Positions 8,825 to 16,456 of a DNA stretch of 64,000 nucleotides are shown piece by piece. The translations under genes and the position numbers were made by a program. The notes beneath the pieces were generated by a model, which worked only from the letters and a program-made list of their open reading frames with translations, did no database searches and was not told the DNA's origin. Source of the DNA: RBG-16-57-11 sp964503145 (lineage in GTDB: Bacteria; Chloroflexota; Anaerolineae; Anaerolineales; UBA4823); contig CAZCYV010000002.1 in the NCBI GenBank assembly GCA_964503145.1, positions 372,001-436,000 of the forward strand. Direction: 5' to 3'. Each line of letters opens with the position of its first letter. The first letter of the stretch is position 1.

Positions 8825-9592
8825 TCAGGAGTTCCCCTGCATCATTTTTTGGCGAACCTGGTATGTGTTGAACATCGTGTACATCGAAGTGATATCTTCT
8901 GGGGTCATCCCGTGTTCGGCCATCACGTTACGTATGGAACGATCGTTGGGGTTCGAGATATATCCACGGCAGGCTTCGCACGGTTGCCCATAGCTGGGGC
9001 AGATGGCTTTGCAGCCTGCCCGGGTGACCGGACCCATACAAGTTTTCCCCAAATGGTACAGACAGGTGTTTTCCTTGAGTTTGCATTCCACGCATACTGG
9101 ATAGTCCGGGATGGGCGGCTTCTTGCCCAGCAAGAGCGCCTTGACACAGGCCAGGAATTCGTCCCGGTCGATCGGGCAACCTGGAATGAAGAAGTCCACC
9201 GGGATGACCGCCTCGATCGGGCGAGCGTCGTAGGTTTCGTACCAATCGGCCTTGTCGCCGTACACATACTGGCGAACTTCATCCAATGGGTGCAGCGCTT
9301 TCAAGGCGTTGACGCCCCCCAGATGGGCGCAGGCGCCCAGAGCCACCACCACCGCTGCCTGCTGACGGATCTTCTGCAAGCGGGCTTCGTCGCTCTGCCG
9401 CGTGCACGAACCTTCGATGAAAGCCACCTGGTAATCCTCGCCCTTTTCGCTCATCGCTTCGCGGAACTGCACGATTTCCACCACCTGCAGCAGCTCGGGG
9501 TGAGTCTGCAGCGAGTCCACCACGGTGAGCTGGCAACCTTCGCAAGATGTAAAGTCGAAGAAAGCGATTTTAGGTTTGCCGTTGGTGCTCAT
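8825..9592 (-). CDS. hydD: [NiFe] hydrogenase small (delta) subunit, FeS electron relay
   Basis: 255-residue small subunit carrying FeS clusters from the NiFe site toward the flavoprotein. The proximal-cluster ligands are seen in TSCEGCQLT (Cys17, Cys20), LGACAHLGG and IPGCPID. The C-terminal half is cysteine-rich (VCVECKLKENTC, GKTCMGP, AGCKAICP, CEACRGY), enough for two further clusters. A longer open frame runs upstream to 9697, but the start chosen is the ATG at 9592, which shares ATGA with the hydG stop and gives the normal N-terminus of the family. There is no Tat signal, consistent with a cytosolic enzyme. It is 11 bp upstream of hydA. Confidence 0.95.
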   Translation of the reverse strand: MSTNGKPKIAFFDFTSCEGCQLTVVDSLQTHPELLQVVEIVQFREAMSEKGEDYQVAFIEGSCTRQSDEARLQKIRQQAAVVVALGACAHLGGVNALKALHPLDEVRQYVYGDKADWYETYDARPIEAVIPVDFFIPGCPIDRDEFLACVKALLLGKKPPIPDYPVCVECKLKENTCLYHLGKTCMGPVTRAGCKAICPSYGQPCEACRGYISNPNDRSIRNVMAEHGMTPEDITSMYTMFNTYQVRQKMMQGNS

Positions 9593-10461
9593 AGCGCTTC
9601 CTCCAGCCCCATGATCTCTGAATAGGGGAATACAGGCCCAGACTGACAGGCATAGACATGATTGATCTGGCAGTGCCCGCACTTGCCCACCCCGCATTTC
9701 ATGTGGCGTTCCAGGGATAGATAAATGTTCCCGTTCGAGATGCCTTTGCCCAGCAATTCCATCAGCACGAAACGATACATTATCGGCGGTCCGCAGGTGA
9801 TGGCCACTGTGTTGCGCGGGTTGATCGAAATTTTGCGGAACAGCGTGGTGATCACCCCAATGTTGCCTTTCCAGTTTTCATCGCCGCGATCCACGGTGAT
9901 GTGCACTTCCAGATCGTCTCGACTGGCCCATTCCTGCAGCTCGTCCTTGAACAGCAACTCGGATGGATTGCGCGCCCCATAGAGGATGATCACGCGGCCA
10001 AAAGTGGCCCGTTCATCGATCACCTGGTTGATCAGCGAACGCAGCGGCGCCAGGCCAAGCCCACCCGGGGCGAAGAGCACATCCTTACCGCGGAATTTTT
10101 CATACGGGAAGCCGCGCCCAAATGGACCGCGAATCCCCACCATTGCCCCTGCCTGCAGGCGGTGCAGGGCGTTGGTTACGTCTCCCACCCGCCGGACGCA
10201 CAACTCGAAGCTGCCGTTGCTGCGGCTGGGCGAGCTGCTGATGCTGATCGGCGCTTCTCCAACGCCCAGTATGGAGACTTCCACGAATTGGCCAGGCCGA
10301 TGTCCCAGGGATAAGCCGTCGGGCAGCTCCAGAGTGAACAGCTTCTCCAGGCTGGTCATGGGTTCGACGCGGGTGATGCGCGCCATAGTAGGGAGGTACA
10401 GGCGGTTATCCCCCGGCTCATTGGTGGGAGGCATAGCAAGGTTTTTTTGCGTGGCGATCAT
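9589..10461 (-). CDS. hydG: Hydrogenase gamma subunit, FAD/NAD(P)-binding reductase
   Basis: 290-residue diaphorase subunit of the ferredoxin-NADP reductase fold. The FAD domain (~30-125) contains PGQFVEVS and the flavin-phosphate region ISISSSPS. The NAD(P) domain (~130-245) contains FAPGGLGLAPLRSL and the late CGPP element ITCGPPIMYRFV. The C-terminus has a 2Fe-2S binding group CGVGKCGHCQ near residue 255 with a fourth Cys in YACQSGPVF. It passes electrons between the FeS chain and NAD(P)H. It overlaps hydB by 4 bp (ATGA at 10458-10461) and hydD by 4 bp, so the subunits are translationally coupled. Nucleotide preference (NADP versus NAD) cannot be read safely; group 3b relatives favour NADP(H). 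Confidence 0.94.
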   Translation of the reverse strand: MIATQKNLAMPPTNEPGDNRLYLPTMARITRVEPMTSLEKLFTLELPDGLSLGHRPGQFVEVSILGVGEAPISISSSPSRSNGSFELCVRRVGDVTNALHRLQAGAMVGIRGPFGRGFPYEKFRGKDVLFAPGGLGLAPLRSLINQVIDERATFGRVIILYGARNPSELLFKDELQEWASRDDLEVHITVDRGDENWKGNIGVITTLFRKISINPRNTVAITCGPPIMYRFVLMELLGKGISNGNIYLSLERHMKCGVGKCGHCQINHVYACQSGPVFPYSEIMGLEEAL

Positions 10462-11501
10462 AGCTGACCTCCGGTTTCTCTCCGGCGGTAGAGTTCATTG
10501 AACACTTTCACGGGGGTGATATCCACCAGGCAAGCTCGCGCGCAACGGCCGCAGCCCGTGCAGCCCAGATAGTCGTGAGACTTGTAAATATAGCGGCCTT
10601 TGCGCATGAAGCGATGGCGTTGGCGCAAGGCGCGGCTCTGGCGGAAGTTGTGCCCGCCCGCCACTGTGGCAAAAGCGTCCAGTTGACACGAGTCCCAGGT
10701 GCGCGCCCGCTCCCCACGGGTCAGATCTAGCTCCACTTCATCCATTACATTGAAGCAGAAGCAGGTGGGACACACGTTGGTGCAGGCAGCGCAGGCCAGA
10801 CAGCGCTCCCCCAGCTCCTCCCAGAGGTGGCTTTTCATGCTGACCTTCAGCAAAGGCGACAACTCACTGACGTCGAAGTCCAGCCGGTAGGGGAACTGCC
10901 CCCACTTTTCGTTGAACACATTATTCAGGCGTTGCATATTCTCCGGGGAAACCGGCTCGACCTCGGCGTACTGCAACAGGCTTTGACCCTGTTCAGTGCC
11001 GATATCCAGCACGTAAGCATCGCCCAGGTCCACCATATGAATATCGTAGCCCTCGTCCGCCGTCAGGGTGCCCATGCTTTTGCAGAAAGAGTGCTCGTCG
11101 CAAGGCCGCAGGCACTCGATGCTGATGATGATGGTTTGCTTGCGACGCCTCACATAATTAGGGTCGATGTTCCCGCTGTTGAAAACGCGGTCTAACAGTT
11201 GAATGCCGTGTAAATCACAGGTATGCACCCCCAGCAGCACCGTCGGAGGGCCTATCTCCGCCTCCTGGATGATGCCTGGCTTGGAGTAATCGAAGCGGAA
11301 CAAGGTTTCTCGGACGGGCAGTAGATATTTCTTGGGCGGCAAGATGGTGGTGGGATAGTCCAACCTCAACTCGCCTGGATCCTGCAAATCTTTGAATGCA
11401 TAGGCGCCGTTGAACTTGACCGGAGCACCTACCCGGTAATGCGACAGCAGCGCAGCGACGAATGCATTCAGATTTTCTTTCTTCAATATGGCGAGGCTCA
11501 C
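10458..11501 (-). CDS. hydB: Hydrogenase beta subunit, two [4Fe-4S] cluster protein
   Basis: 347-residue HydB/sulfite-reductase-subunit-A-like protein, first gene of the hydrogenase operon. Two ferredoxin-type cluster motifs are visible in the C-terminal third: CLACAACTNVCPTC near residue 234 and CTGCGRCARAC near residue 315. A further cysteine pair occurs in IECLRPCDEHSFC (~145). The open frame reaches 11543, but an excellent SD (AAGGAGG at 11507-11513, minus strand) sits 5 nt before a GTG at 11501, which I take as the start. In Pyrococcus sulfhydrogenase this subunit with the gamma subunit forms the second half of the tetramer and gives sulfur-reducing activity. Here polysulfide reduction is possible but unproven. 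Confidence 0.93.
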   Translation of the reverse strand: MSLAILKKENLNAFVAALLSHYRVGAPVKFNGAYAFKDLQDPGELRLDYPTTILPPKKYLLPVRETLFRFDYSKPGIIQEAEIGPPTVLLGVHTCDLHGIQLLDRVFNSGNIDPNYVRRRKQTIIISIECLRPCDEHSFCKSMGTLTADEGYDIHMVDLGDAYVLDIGTEQGQSLLQYAEVEPVSPENMQRLNNVFNEKWGQFPYRLDFDVSELSPLLKVSMKSHLWEELGERCLACAACTNVCPTCFCFNVMDEVELDLTRGERARTWDSCQLDAFATVAGGHNFRQSRALRQRHRFMRKGRYIYKSHDYLGCTGCGRCARACLVDITPVKVFNELYRRRETGGQL

Positions 11502-11626
11502 TGCGACCTCCTTAATCTTAACGCCATTCGTGAAATTTACCACAAATTGTACCCGAAGAGGTCCTTTTTGTATATGTGATGAAAATCACAAGCGGGGCGG
11601 TCATCTGTCGTGTGCTCGATATGAAA

Positions 11627-11663
11627 AGTCAGGCCAGCGCTCTGTGATGTGGCTGGCCTGACT
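11627..11663 (-). terminator. Intrinsic terminator after clpB
   Basis: Perfect 12-bp stem: AGTCAGGCCAGC (11627-11638) pairs with GCTGGCCTGACT (11652-11663) across a 13-nt loop. On the minus strand the stem runs into TTTTCATAT, a short U-tract. It separates clpB from the hydrogenase operon, whose own promoter must lie between about 11510 and 11626. Confidence 0.85.
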
Positions 11664-11692
11664 AGTATAAAGGTCTGAGGCGCGGGTCTGCG

Positions 11693-14284
11693 TCAGTCTT
11701 CGACGACTTCGCCCTGCAGCACGGGCGTGAAGGTCAACCCATCCGGGCCGCGATCGACGCGCACCAGGTCGCCCTCATGCAGGTCCCCAGACAAGATGTG
11801 CAATGCCAGGGGATCTTGCAGTTCTTTCTGGATGGCGCGCTTGAGCGGTCGGGCGCCGAAATCGGGGTCGTAGCCCACCTCGGCCAGGTATTCGCGGGCG
11901 GCCTCGGTCACTTCCAGGGTGTAGCCGCGCTCTGCCAGCAGAGCTACAATGCGCCGCAATTGGATATCCACGATCTCGGCGATGTGCTCCCGGGTAAGCG
12001 GGTGGAAGACCACAATCTCGTCGATGCGGTTGAGGAACTCTGGGCGGAAGTGCGCCTGCAAGACCTGGGTGATGGTCTCGCGCGTGACCTCCTGCTTGGC
12101 TCCCATCCACAGCTCGTTGCCCAGGTTGCTGGTCATGATGATCACCGTGTTGCGGAAATCCACCGTGCGCCCGTGCCCATCGGTCAGGCGCCCATCGTCG
12201 AGCATCTGTAGCAAGACATTGAAGACTTCGCTGTGCGCCTTCTCGATTTCGTCGAACAGCACCACGCTATACGGACGGCGGCGCACGGCCTCGGTGAGCT
12301 GGCCGCCTTCCTCATAGCCCACGTAGCCGGGCGGCGCGCCGACCAGGCGCGAGACAGTGTGCTTCTCCTGGTACTCGCTCATGTCGATGCGCACCATCGC
12401 TCGCTCATCGTCGAAGAGGAACTCCGCCAGGGCGCGCGCCAGTTCGGTCTTGCCTACACCGGTCGGCCCCAGGAAGATGAACGTGCCAATCGGCCGGTTG
12501 GGGTCTTGCAGCCCGGCGCGCGAGCGGCGCACTGCGTTGGAGACGGCGCGCAGGGCGTCATCCTGCCCAACTACGCGCTGGTGCAGGCGCTCCTCCATGT
12601 GCAACAGTTTCTCCATCTCGCCTTCCATCAGGCGCGAGACGGGGATGCCCGTCCATTTCGAGACCACGTTGGCGATTTCTTCGGCGTCCACTTCCTCTTT
12701 CAGCAACGCCCCTTCGGCTTGCAGCGCCTTCAAGCGGCTCTCGCTCTGGGCAAGCTGGTTTTCCAGCTCGCGCAGCACGCCATAGCGCAGTCGTCCGGCC
12801 GTCTCCAGATCGTTTTGTCGCTCAGCGCGCTCTAATTCCAGGCGAGCCTGCTCGATTTTCTCCTTGATCGTCCGCATTTCCGTGATGGCTGCCTTTTCCG
12901 TCTGCCAGCGGGCGCGCAGTTGATTCGATCGTTCGCGCAGATCGGCCAGGTCTTTCTCTAGCTTTTCCAGGCGCTCTTTCGAGGCTTTGTCTTTCTCTTT
13001 TTGCAGCGCCTGACGCTCGATTTCGAGTTGCAAGATCTGGCGATCCACTTCGTCCAGCGCCTGCGGCTTGGAGTCGATCTCGGTGCGCAGCCGGGCGGCG
13101 GCCTCGTCGATCAGATCGATAGCCTTATCCGGCAAGTGGCGGTCGGTGATATAACGGTGGGATAGCGTCGCCGCAGCGATCACTGCGGGGTCGGTAATGC
13201 GCACGCCATGGTGCACCTCATAGCGCTCTTTAAGGCCGCGCAAGATGCTGATCGTCTGCTCCACGCTAGGCTCATCCACGAAAACCGGCTGGAAGCGGCG
13301 CTCCAGTGCGGGATCTTTTTCGACATGCTTGCGATATTCGTCCACTGTGGTGGCGCCAATCAGGTGTAGCTCGCCGCGCGCCAGCATGGGCTTGAGCATA
13401 TTAGAAGCGTCCATAGCGCCCTCGGCGGCTCCAGCCCCTACGACGGTGTGCATTTCGTCCACGAACAGGATGATCTCGCCGGCGGCGTCGGTGATCTCTT
13501 TGAGCACGGCCTTCAAGCGCTCCTCGAATTCACCGCGGTATTTGGCGCCTGCCACCAGGGCGCCCATGTCGAGTTGCACCAGGCGCTTATGCTTCAAGCC
13601 TTCGGGCACATCGCCGTTCACGATGCGCTGCGCCAACCCCTCGACAATAGCGGTCTTACCTACCCCGGGGTCGCCGATCAGCGCCGGGTTGTTCTTGGTA
13701 CGCCGGGAGAGGATCTGCACCACGCGGCGGATCTCCTCATCGCGCCCGATCACCGGGTCGAGCTTACCTTGACGCGCCAGAGCGGTCAGGTCGCGGCCGT
13801 ATTTTTCCAGCGCCTGATAGGTATCTTCCGGCGTCTGAGAGGTAACACGCTGCGCACCGCGCACACTCACCAGCGCCTTCAAGATGGCGTCCTTGGTCAA
13901 TCCGTACCGGCTCAGGCGCTTGCCTTCGATGCTCTCGGTCAGTGCCAGCAGGATGTGCTCGGTGGACACATATTCATCCTGCATACCTTTGGCGATGCGC
14001 TCGGCAGCCGTCAGAACGTCCATTGCTGGACGAGAAAGGCCAATTTGCGCGTTGCTGCCATACACCTTGGGTCGGTTTTCCAGGTCACGTTGTACCTCTT
14101 CGCGCAGAGCCAGCACGCTGCCTGCAACCTGGGTGACCAGCGCCGGCACGACGCCATCCTCCTGGCGCAGCAAGGCCAGCAGCAGGTGCGCCGGTTCGAT
14201 GGATTGATGGTTCAGCTCCTGAGCCAGGCGCTGCGCCATCAGCAGAGCCTCTTGGGATTTTTGGGTGTATTTGTCCAGATTCAT
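11693..14284 (-). CDS. clpB: ATP-dependent disaggregase ClpB
   Basis: 863-residue Hsp100 chaperone that, with DnaK, extracts polypeptides from aggregates. Order: N-terminal Clp repeat domain (1-145), AAA+ module 1 with Walker A GDPGVGKT near residue 205, long coiled-coil middle domain (~400-530) rich in E, K, R and Q, then AAA+ module 2 with Walker A GPTGVGKT near residue 606 and a C-terminal ClpB D2-small domain. Length (863) and motif spacing match E. coli ClpB (857). SD GGAGAG lies 5 nt before the ATG. It appears monocistronic, closed by a strong terminator. No obvious CIRCE-type inverted repeat is visible in the 65-bp upstream gap. The middle domain and intact second module rule out ClpC/ClpA. 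Confidence 0.97.
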   Translation of the reverse strand: MNLDKYTQKSQEALLMAQRLAQELNHQSIEPAHLLLALLRQEDGVVPALVTQVAGSVLALREEVQRDLENRPKVYGSNAQIGLSRPAMDVLTAAERIAKGMQDEYVSTEHILLALTESIEGKRLSRYGLTKDAILKALVSVRGAQRVTSQTPEDTYQALEKYGRDLTALARQGKLDPVIGRDEEIRRVVQILSRRTKNNPALIGDPGVGKTAIVEGLAQRIVNGDVPEGLKHKRLVQLDMGALVAGAKYRGEFEERLKAVLKEITDAAGEIILFVDEMHTVVGAGAAEGAMDASNMLKPMLARGELHLIGATTVDEYRKHVEKDPALERRFQPVFVDEPSVEQTISILRGLKERYEVHHGVRITDPAVIAAATLSHRYITDRHLPDKAIDLIDEAAARLRTEIDSKPQALDEVDRQILQLEIERQALQKEKDKASKERLEKLEKDLADLRERSNQLRARWQTEKAAITEMRTIKEKIEQARLELERAERQNDLETAGRLRYGVLRELENQLAQSESRLKALQAEGALLKEEVDAEEIANVVSKWTGIPVSRLMEGEMEKLLHMEERLHQRVVGQDDALRAVSNAVRRSRAGLQDPNRPIGTFIFLGPTGVGKTELARALAEFLFDDERAMVRIDMSEYQEKHTVSRLVGAPPGYVGYEEGGQLTEAVRRRPYSVVLFDEIEKAHSEVFNVLLQMLDDGRLTDGHGRTVDFRNTVIIMTSNLGNELWMGAKQEVTRETITQVLQAHFRPEFLNRIDEIVVFHPLTREHIAEIVDIQLRRIVALLAERGYTLEVTEAAREYLAEVGYDPDFGARPLKRAIQKELQDPLALHILSGDLHEGDLVRVDRGPDGLTFTPVLQGEVVED

Positions 14285-14349
14285 ATTTACTCTCCAAATT
14301 ATTCAGAATTTACCGATAATAATCCAATAAGTATTGTCTTTGCAGGAGA

Positions 14350-14730
14350 TCAGGCAACCTCAATGGCAATCACAGCTCCTTTGCTATTTCGGAAGCGGCC
14401 AAGCAGCCGAAACAGCGCCCGTTGCAGGCCGTATTTTCGATCTAACAACCGATCGACCTCTCGTATCGTCCCCTGATCTGTGACCAGATGCGCCTGCGCA
14501 TCGAGCCATTCTCCCAGCAGCTTGCCCCGAGCGTCGCAAGGCGCAACTTGTACGCTGCGATTGTTGCGAATGCGCTTGACTTTTCCAGAGCCATCGATCG
14601 TGTACACGTATAGGAGTCCCTGGTGTTCGACGAACCACACTGGCGTGGGGACCCCAACGCCGTTTTTACGGAAGGTCTTAAGGTTTAAGTAAGCCTGCTT
14701 TTCGAAAGGCTGAATCCTGCCGTTGTTCAT
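14350..14730 (-). CDS. PPOX-class F420/FMN-dependent oxidoreductase-like protein
   Basis: 126-residue split-barrel protein of the pyridoxamine-5'-phosphate-oxidase-like superfamily, closest in appearance to the Rv2061c-type F420-dependent class. Recognisable elements are FRKNGVGVPTPVWF (residues ~20-33), YVYTIDGSGKVKRIRNN (~42-58, cofactor-phosphate contacts) and VAPCDARGKLLGEW (~62-75). Length fits the family (about 125-135). It would reduce a small substrate with a deazaflavin or flavin; the substrate is unknown. SD GGAG lies 6 nt before the ATG. It sits upstream of clpB on the same strand with a 65-bp gap. No F420 biosynthesis gene is in the window, so the cofactor is inferred only. Confidence 0.85.
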   Translation of the reverse strand: MNNGRIQPFEKQAYLNLKTFRKNGVGVPTPVWFVEHQGLLYVYTIDGSGKVKRIRNNRSVQVAPCDARGKLLGEWLDAQAHLVTDQGTIREVDRLLDRKYGLQRALFRLLGRFRNSKGAVIAIEVA

Positions 14731-14880
14731 GTGCTTCTCCTGCGGATAAAGTCAAGTTTATTATATGAGGCGCATGTTGGAAAATTATCAACGAGAAGTT
14801 AATGGCGCGTAAGAGATTTTTCGCTCGTCTTGGACCTCCGGGCCGCGCTAACCGATCGAGTGAGCATAAACTTCAGCCAA

Positions 14881-14917
14881 GCAAAGCCCTGCCCGTATTC
14901 GATGGGCAGGGCTTTGC
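14881..14917 (-). terminator. Strong hairpin terminator downstream of the 200-residue unknown protein
   Basis: Perfect 14-bp stem GCAAAGCCCTGCCC (14881-14894) with GGGCAGGGCTTTGC (14904-14917) and a 9-nt loop. It lies about 60 bp after the minus-strand stop at 14981. The rest of the 14731-14980 gap shows no convincing gene. Confidence 0.75.
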
Positions 14918-14980
14918 CAATGAGGCGCGCCTGCAAAGCGGGCGCCCCACGCTATTTTGCGCGGTCTGTAAGCCTCGGCC

Positions 14981-15583
14981 TCACTCGGCGGTCTCTTTCA
15001 CCGCGAAGACCAGATGAGGACGGGCCTCCAGCGGGGTCAGGATTTCCATGTGCGGGTCGATCAGGTGTACCAGCGTCTGGCACATGGCGTTGACGCCGCT
15101 GAGCGCCAGATCCACTTCGCGCAGTCCGGTGCGCTGAGCCGCTTCAGCCAGCGGGCAATCGGCGAAGAGAAAGTGCATCTCTGGGCCGACCTTTTCGATG
15201 GTGAACTGGATGTCCAGGGCCTCCCACAGGCACGTCAGTGCGCAAGCGCCAGGGTTTTGGTTCATCTCCGCAGGCGGCGTTTCCTGGAGGAACTTCGCCA
15301 GCGCCATACCGAGTTGCTCGCCAAAGCGTTGCATATTATAGCTGGCTTCGCTCGGGTTGCACCAGGAGCGGCAGTACATGGCATATTCCAGGAACATCTG
15401 GCACAGGTTCACCGAGGTCGCCGGACCGCCGCCGACAATCTCTCCCCAGATCTGGAAACCCTTGACGGGGTCATCGCGCACCAATACATCGCGCTGCTCG
15501 AGTTCGGTGTAGTACATATCAGAACTGGCGATCGAATACCGGTAAAGCTTGGCGACCCGTGGTTGCATCATCCTGTCTGTCAT
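14981..15583 (-). CDS. Unrecognised conserved-looking 200-residue protein
   Basis: I do not recognise this family. The protein is soluble, with no signal peptide or membrane helix, and has an alpha/beta look. It contains seven cysteines, several in the N-terminal half (LCQMFLEYAMYCRSWC) and in CALTCLWEAL and FLFADCPL. The pattern 'EALDIQFTIEKVGPEMHF' followed by ADCPL resembles small-molecule-binding folds of the V4R or ATC-hydrolase kind, but I cannot place it. SD GGAGG lies 7 nt before the ATG. It lies just downstream of a two-component system, and its upstream region carries tandem repeats fitting a response-regulator site, so it is a candidate target of that system. It is closed by a strong terminator and looks monocistronic. 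Confidence 0.75.
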   Translation of the reverse strand: MTDRMMQPRVAKLYRYSIASSDMYYTELEQRDVLVRDDPVKGFQIWGEIVGGGPATSVNLCQMFLEYAMYCRSWCNPSEASYNMQRFGEQLGMALAKFLQETPPAEMNQNPGACALTCLWEALDIQFTIEKVGPEMHFLFADCPLAEAAQRTGLREVDLALSGVNAMCQTLVHLIDPHMEILTPLEARPHLVFAVKETAE

Positions 15584-15698
15584 AGCAGCCTCCTTTTCGG
15601 GCGTTTACATCTCTGAGCATTCGTCGGCATTCATCCTTTCACCCTGTTTCAACGCCAGCCGACCTCGAATAACGGCAGGGTCTGCGATGCTTACTTTT

Positions 15699-15756
15699 AG
15701 TTTACCGGCGCGAGGTAACAGAATCCATCCCTGGCCGGTAACAAACCGGTAACAAA
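15699..15756 (-). promoter_or_regulatory. Promoter with tandem 11-bp repeats (candidate response-regulator site)
   Basis: Two exactly adjacent copies of CCGGTAACAAA occupy 15735-15745 and 15746-15756, and a third GGTAACA is at 15714-15720. On the minus strand these read TTGTTACCGG. A -10-like TAAACT lies at 15699-15704 (minus), so the third copy sits where a -35 would be and the tandem pair lies near -45 to -65. This is the layout of PhoB/OmpR-type activation. No consensus -35 is present. Confidence 0.6.
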
Positions 15757-15775
15757 TTTTTGTGACAATTCGACT

Positions 15776-16456
15776 TCAGGGGCAATCTTTAGATGGATTC
15801 AGGACATACCCGACATTGGGGACGGTCTCGATGAGCGCTTGGGAGTCGGGGCCCAGCTTGTTGCGCAGCCGATATACGAGTTGTTTGAGCATTTCGCTGG
15901 TGGCGGCCTCAGAGCCCCACACGCGCAGGATCAGGCTTTCAGTAGAGAGCACGCAGCCGGGGTTCTGCAGCAAGGCCTGCAGCAGACGGGTCTCCAGGCG
16001 GGTCAGATGGATCGGCTCCTGTCCCTTCAAATAGAGTTCATGGCGTTCGACGTTCAGCGAAAGCGAGCCGCTGCGCAGGATCGCGTTCGTCTCGCCGACC
16101 GCCCGCCGGAGCAGGGCGCGGACGCGGGCGACGAGCTGGCGCGGGCTGAAGGGTTTGGTGATGTACTCGTCGGCGCCGGCCTCCAGGGCCGTCACGACAT
16201 CGTCATCAGAGTGGCGCACAGTTAGCATCAGGATGGGAACATTCGACTCGGCGCGCAATCGACGGCATACCTCGAGACCATCCAGGTAAGGGAGCACCCA
16301 GTCCAGCACCAACAAGTCAGGGCGTTCGCGGCTGAAGCATTCGAGCGCTTCCCGCCCGTTGTGAGCCAGCAGGATATCGAAGCCAGCCCGGCGCAAGGTG
16401 AATGCCAGCACATCTGCCAGCGCCAGATCATCATCCACGATCAGAATCTTGGTCAT
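15776..16456 (-). CDS. OmpR/PhoB-family response regulator
   Basis: 226-residue DNA-binding response regulator. The receiver (1-118) has acidic residues DDD at 8-10, phospho-acceptor Asp52 in LLVLDWVLP, and Lys in ITKPFSP. The winged-helix output domain (~130-225) has the recognition-helix region TSEMLKQLVYRLRNKLG and the wing IETVPNVGYVL. The open frame extends upstream to 16552, but the ATG at 16456 gives the standard MTKILIVDDD start and overlaps the end of the kinase gene by 26 bp, implying translational coupling. The tandem 11-bp repeats just downstream of this gene are the natural candidate for its binding site. Target genes and signal are unknown. Confidence 0.95.
   Translation of the reverse strand: MTKILIVDDDLALADVLAFTLRRAGFDILLAHNGREALECFSRERPDLLVLDWVLPYLDGLEVCRRLRAESNVPILMLTVRHSDDDVVTALEAGADEYITKPFSPRQLVARVRALLRRAVGETNAILRSGSLSLNVERHELYLKGQEPIHLTRLETRLLQALLQNPGCVLSTESLILRVWGSEAATSEMLKQLVYRLRNKLGPDSQALIETVPNVGYVLNPSKDCP

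Noticed and set aside
14802..15017. 71-codon open frame between the PPOX and unknown genes
   Set aside because: It crosses a 14-bp perfect terminator stem and overlaps the unknown gene antisense; Arg/Pro/Ser-rich shadow.
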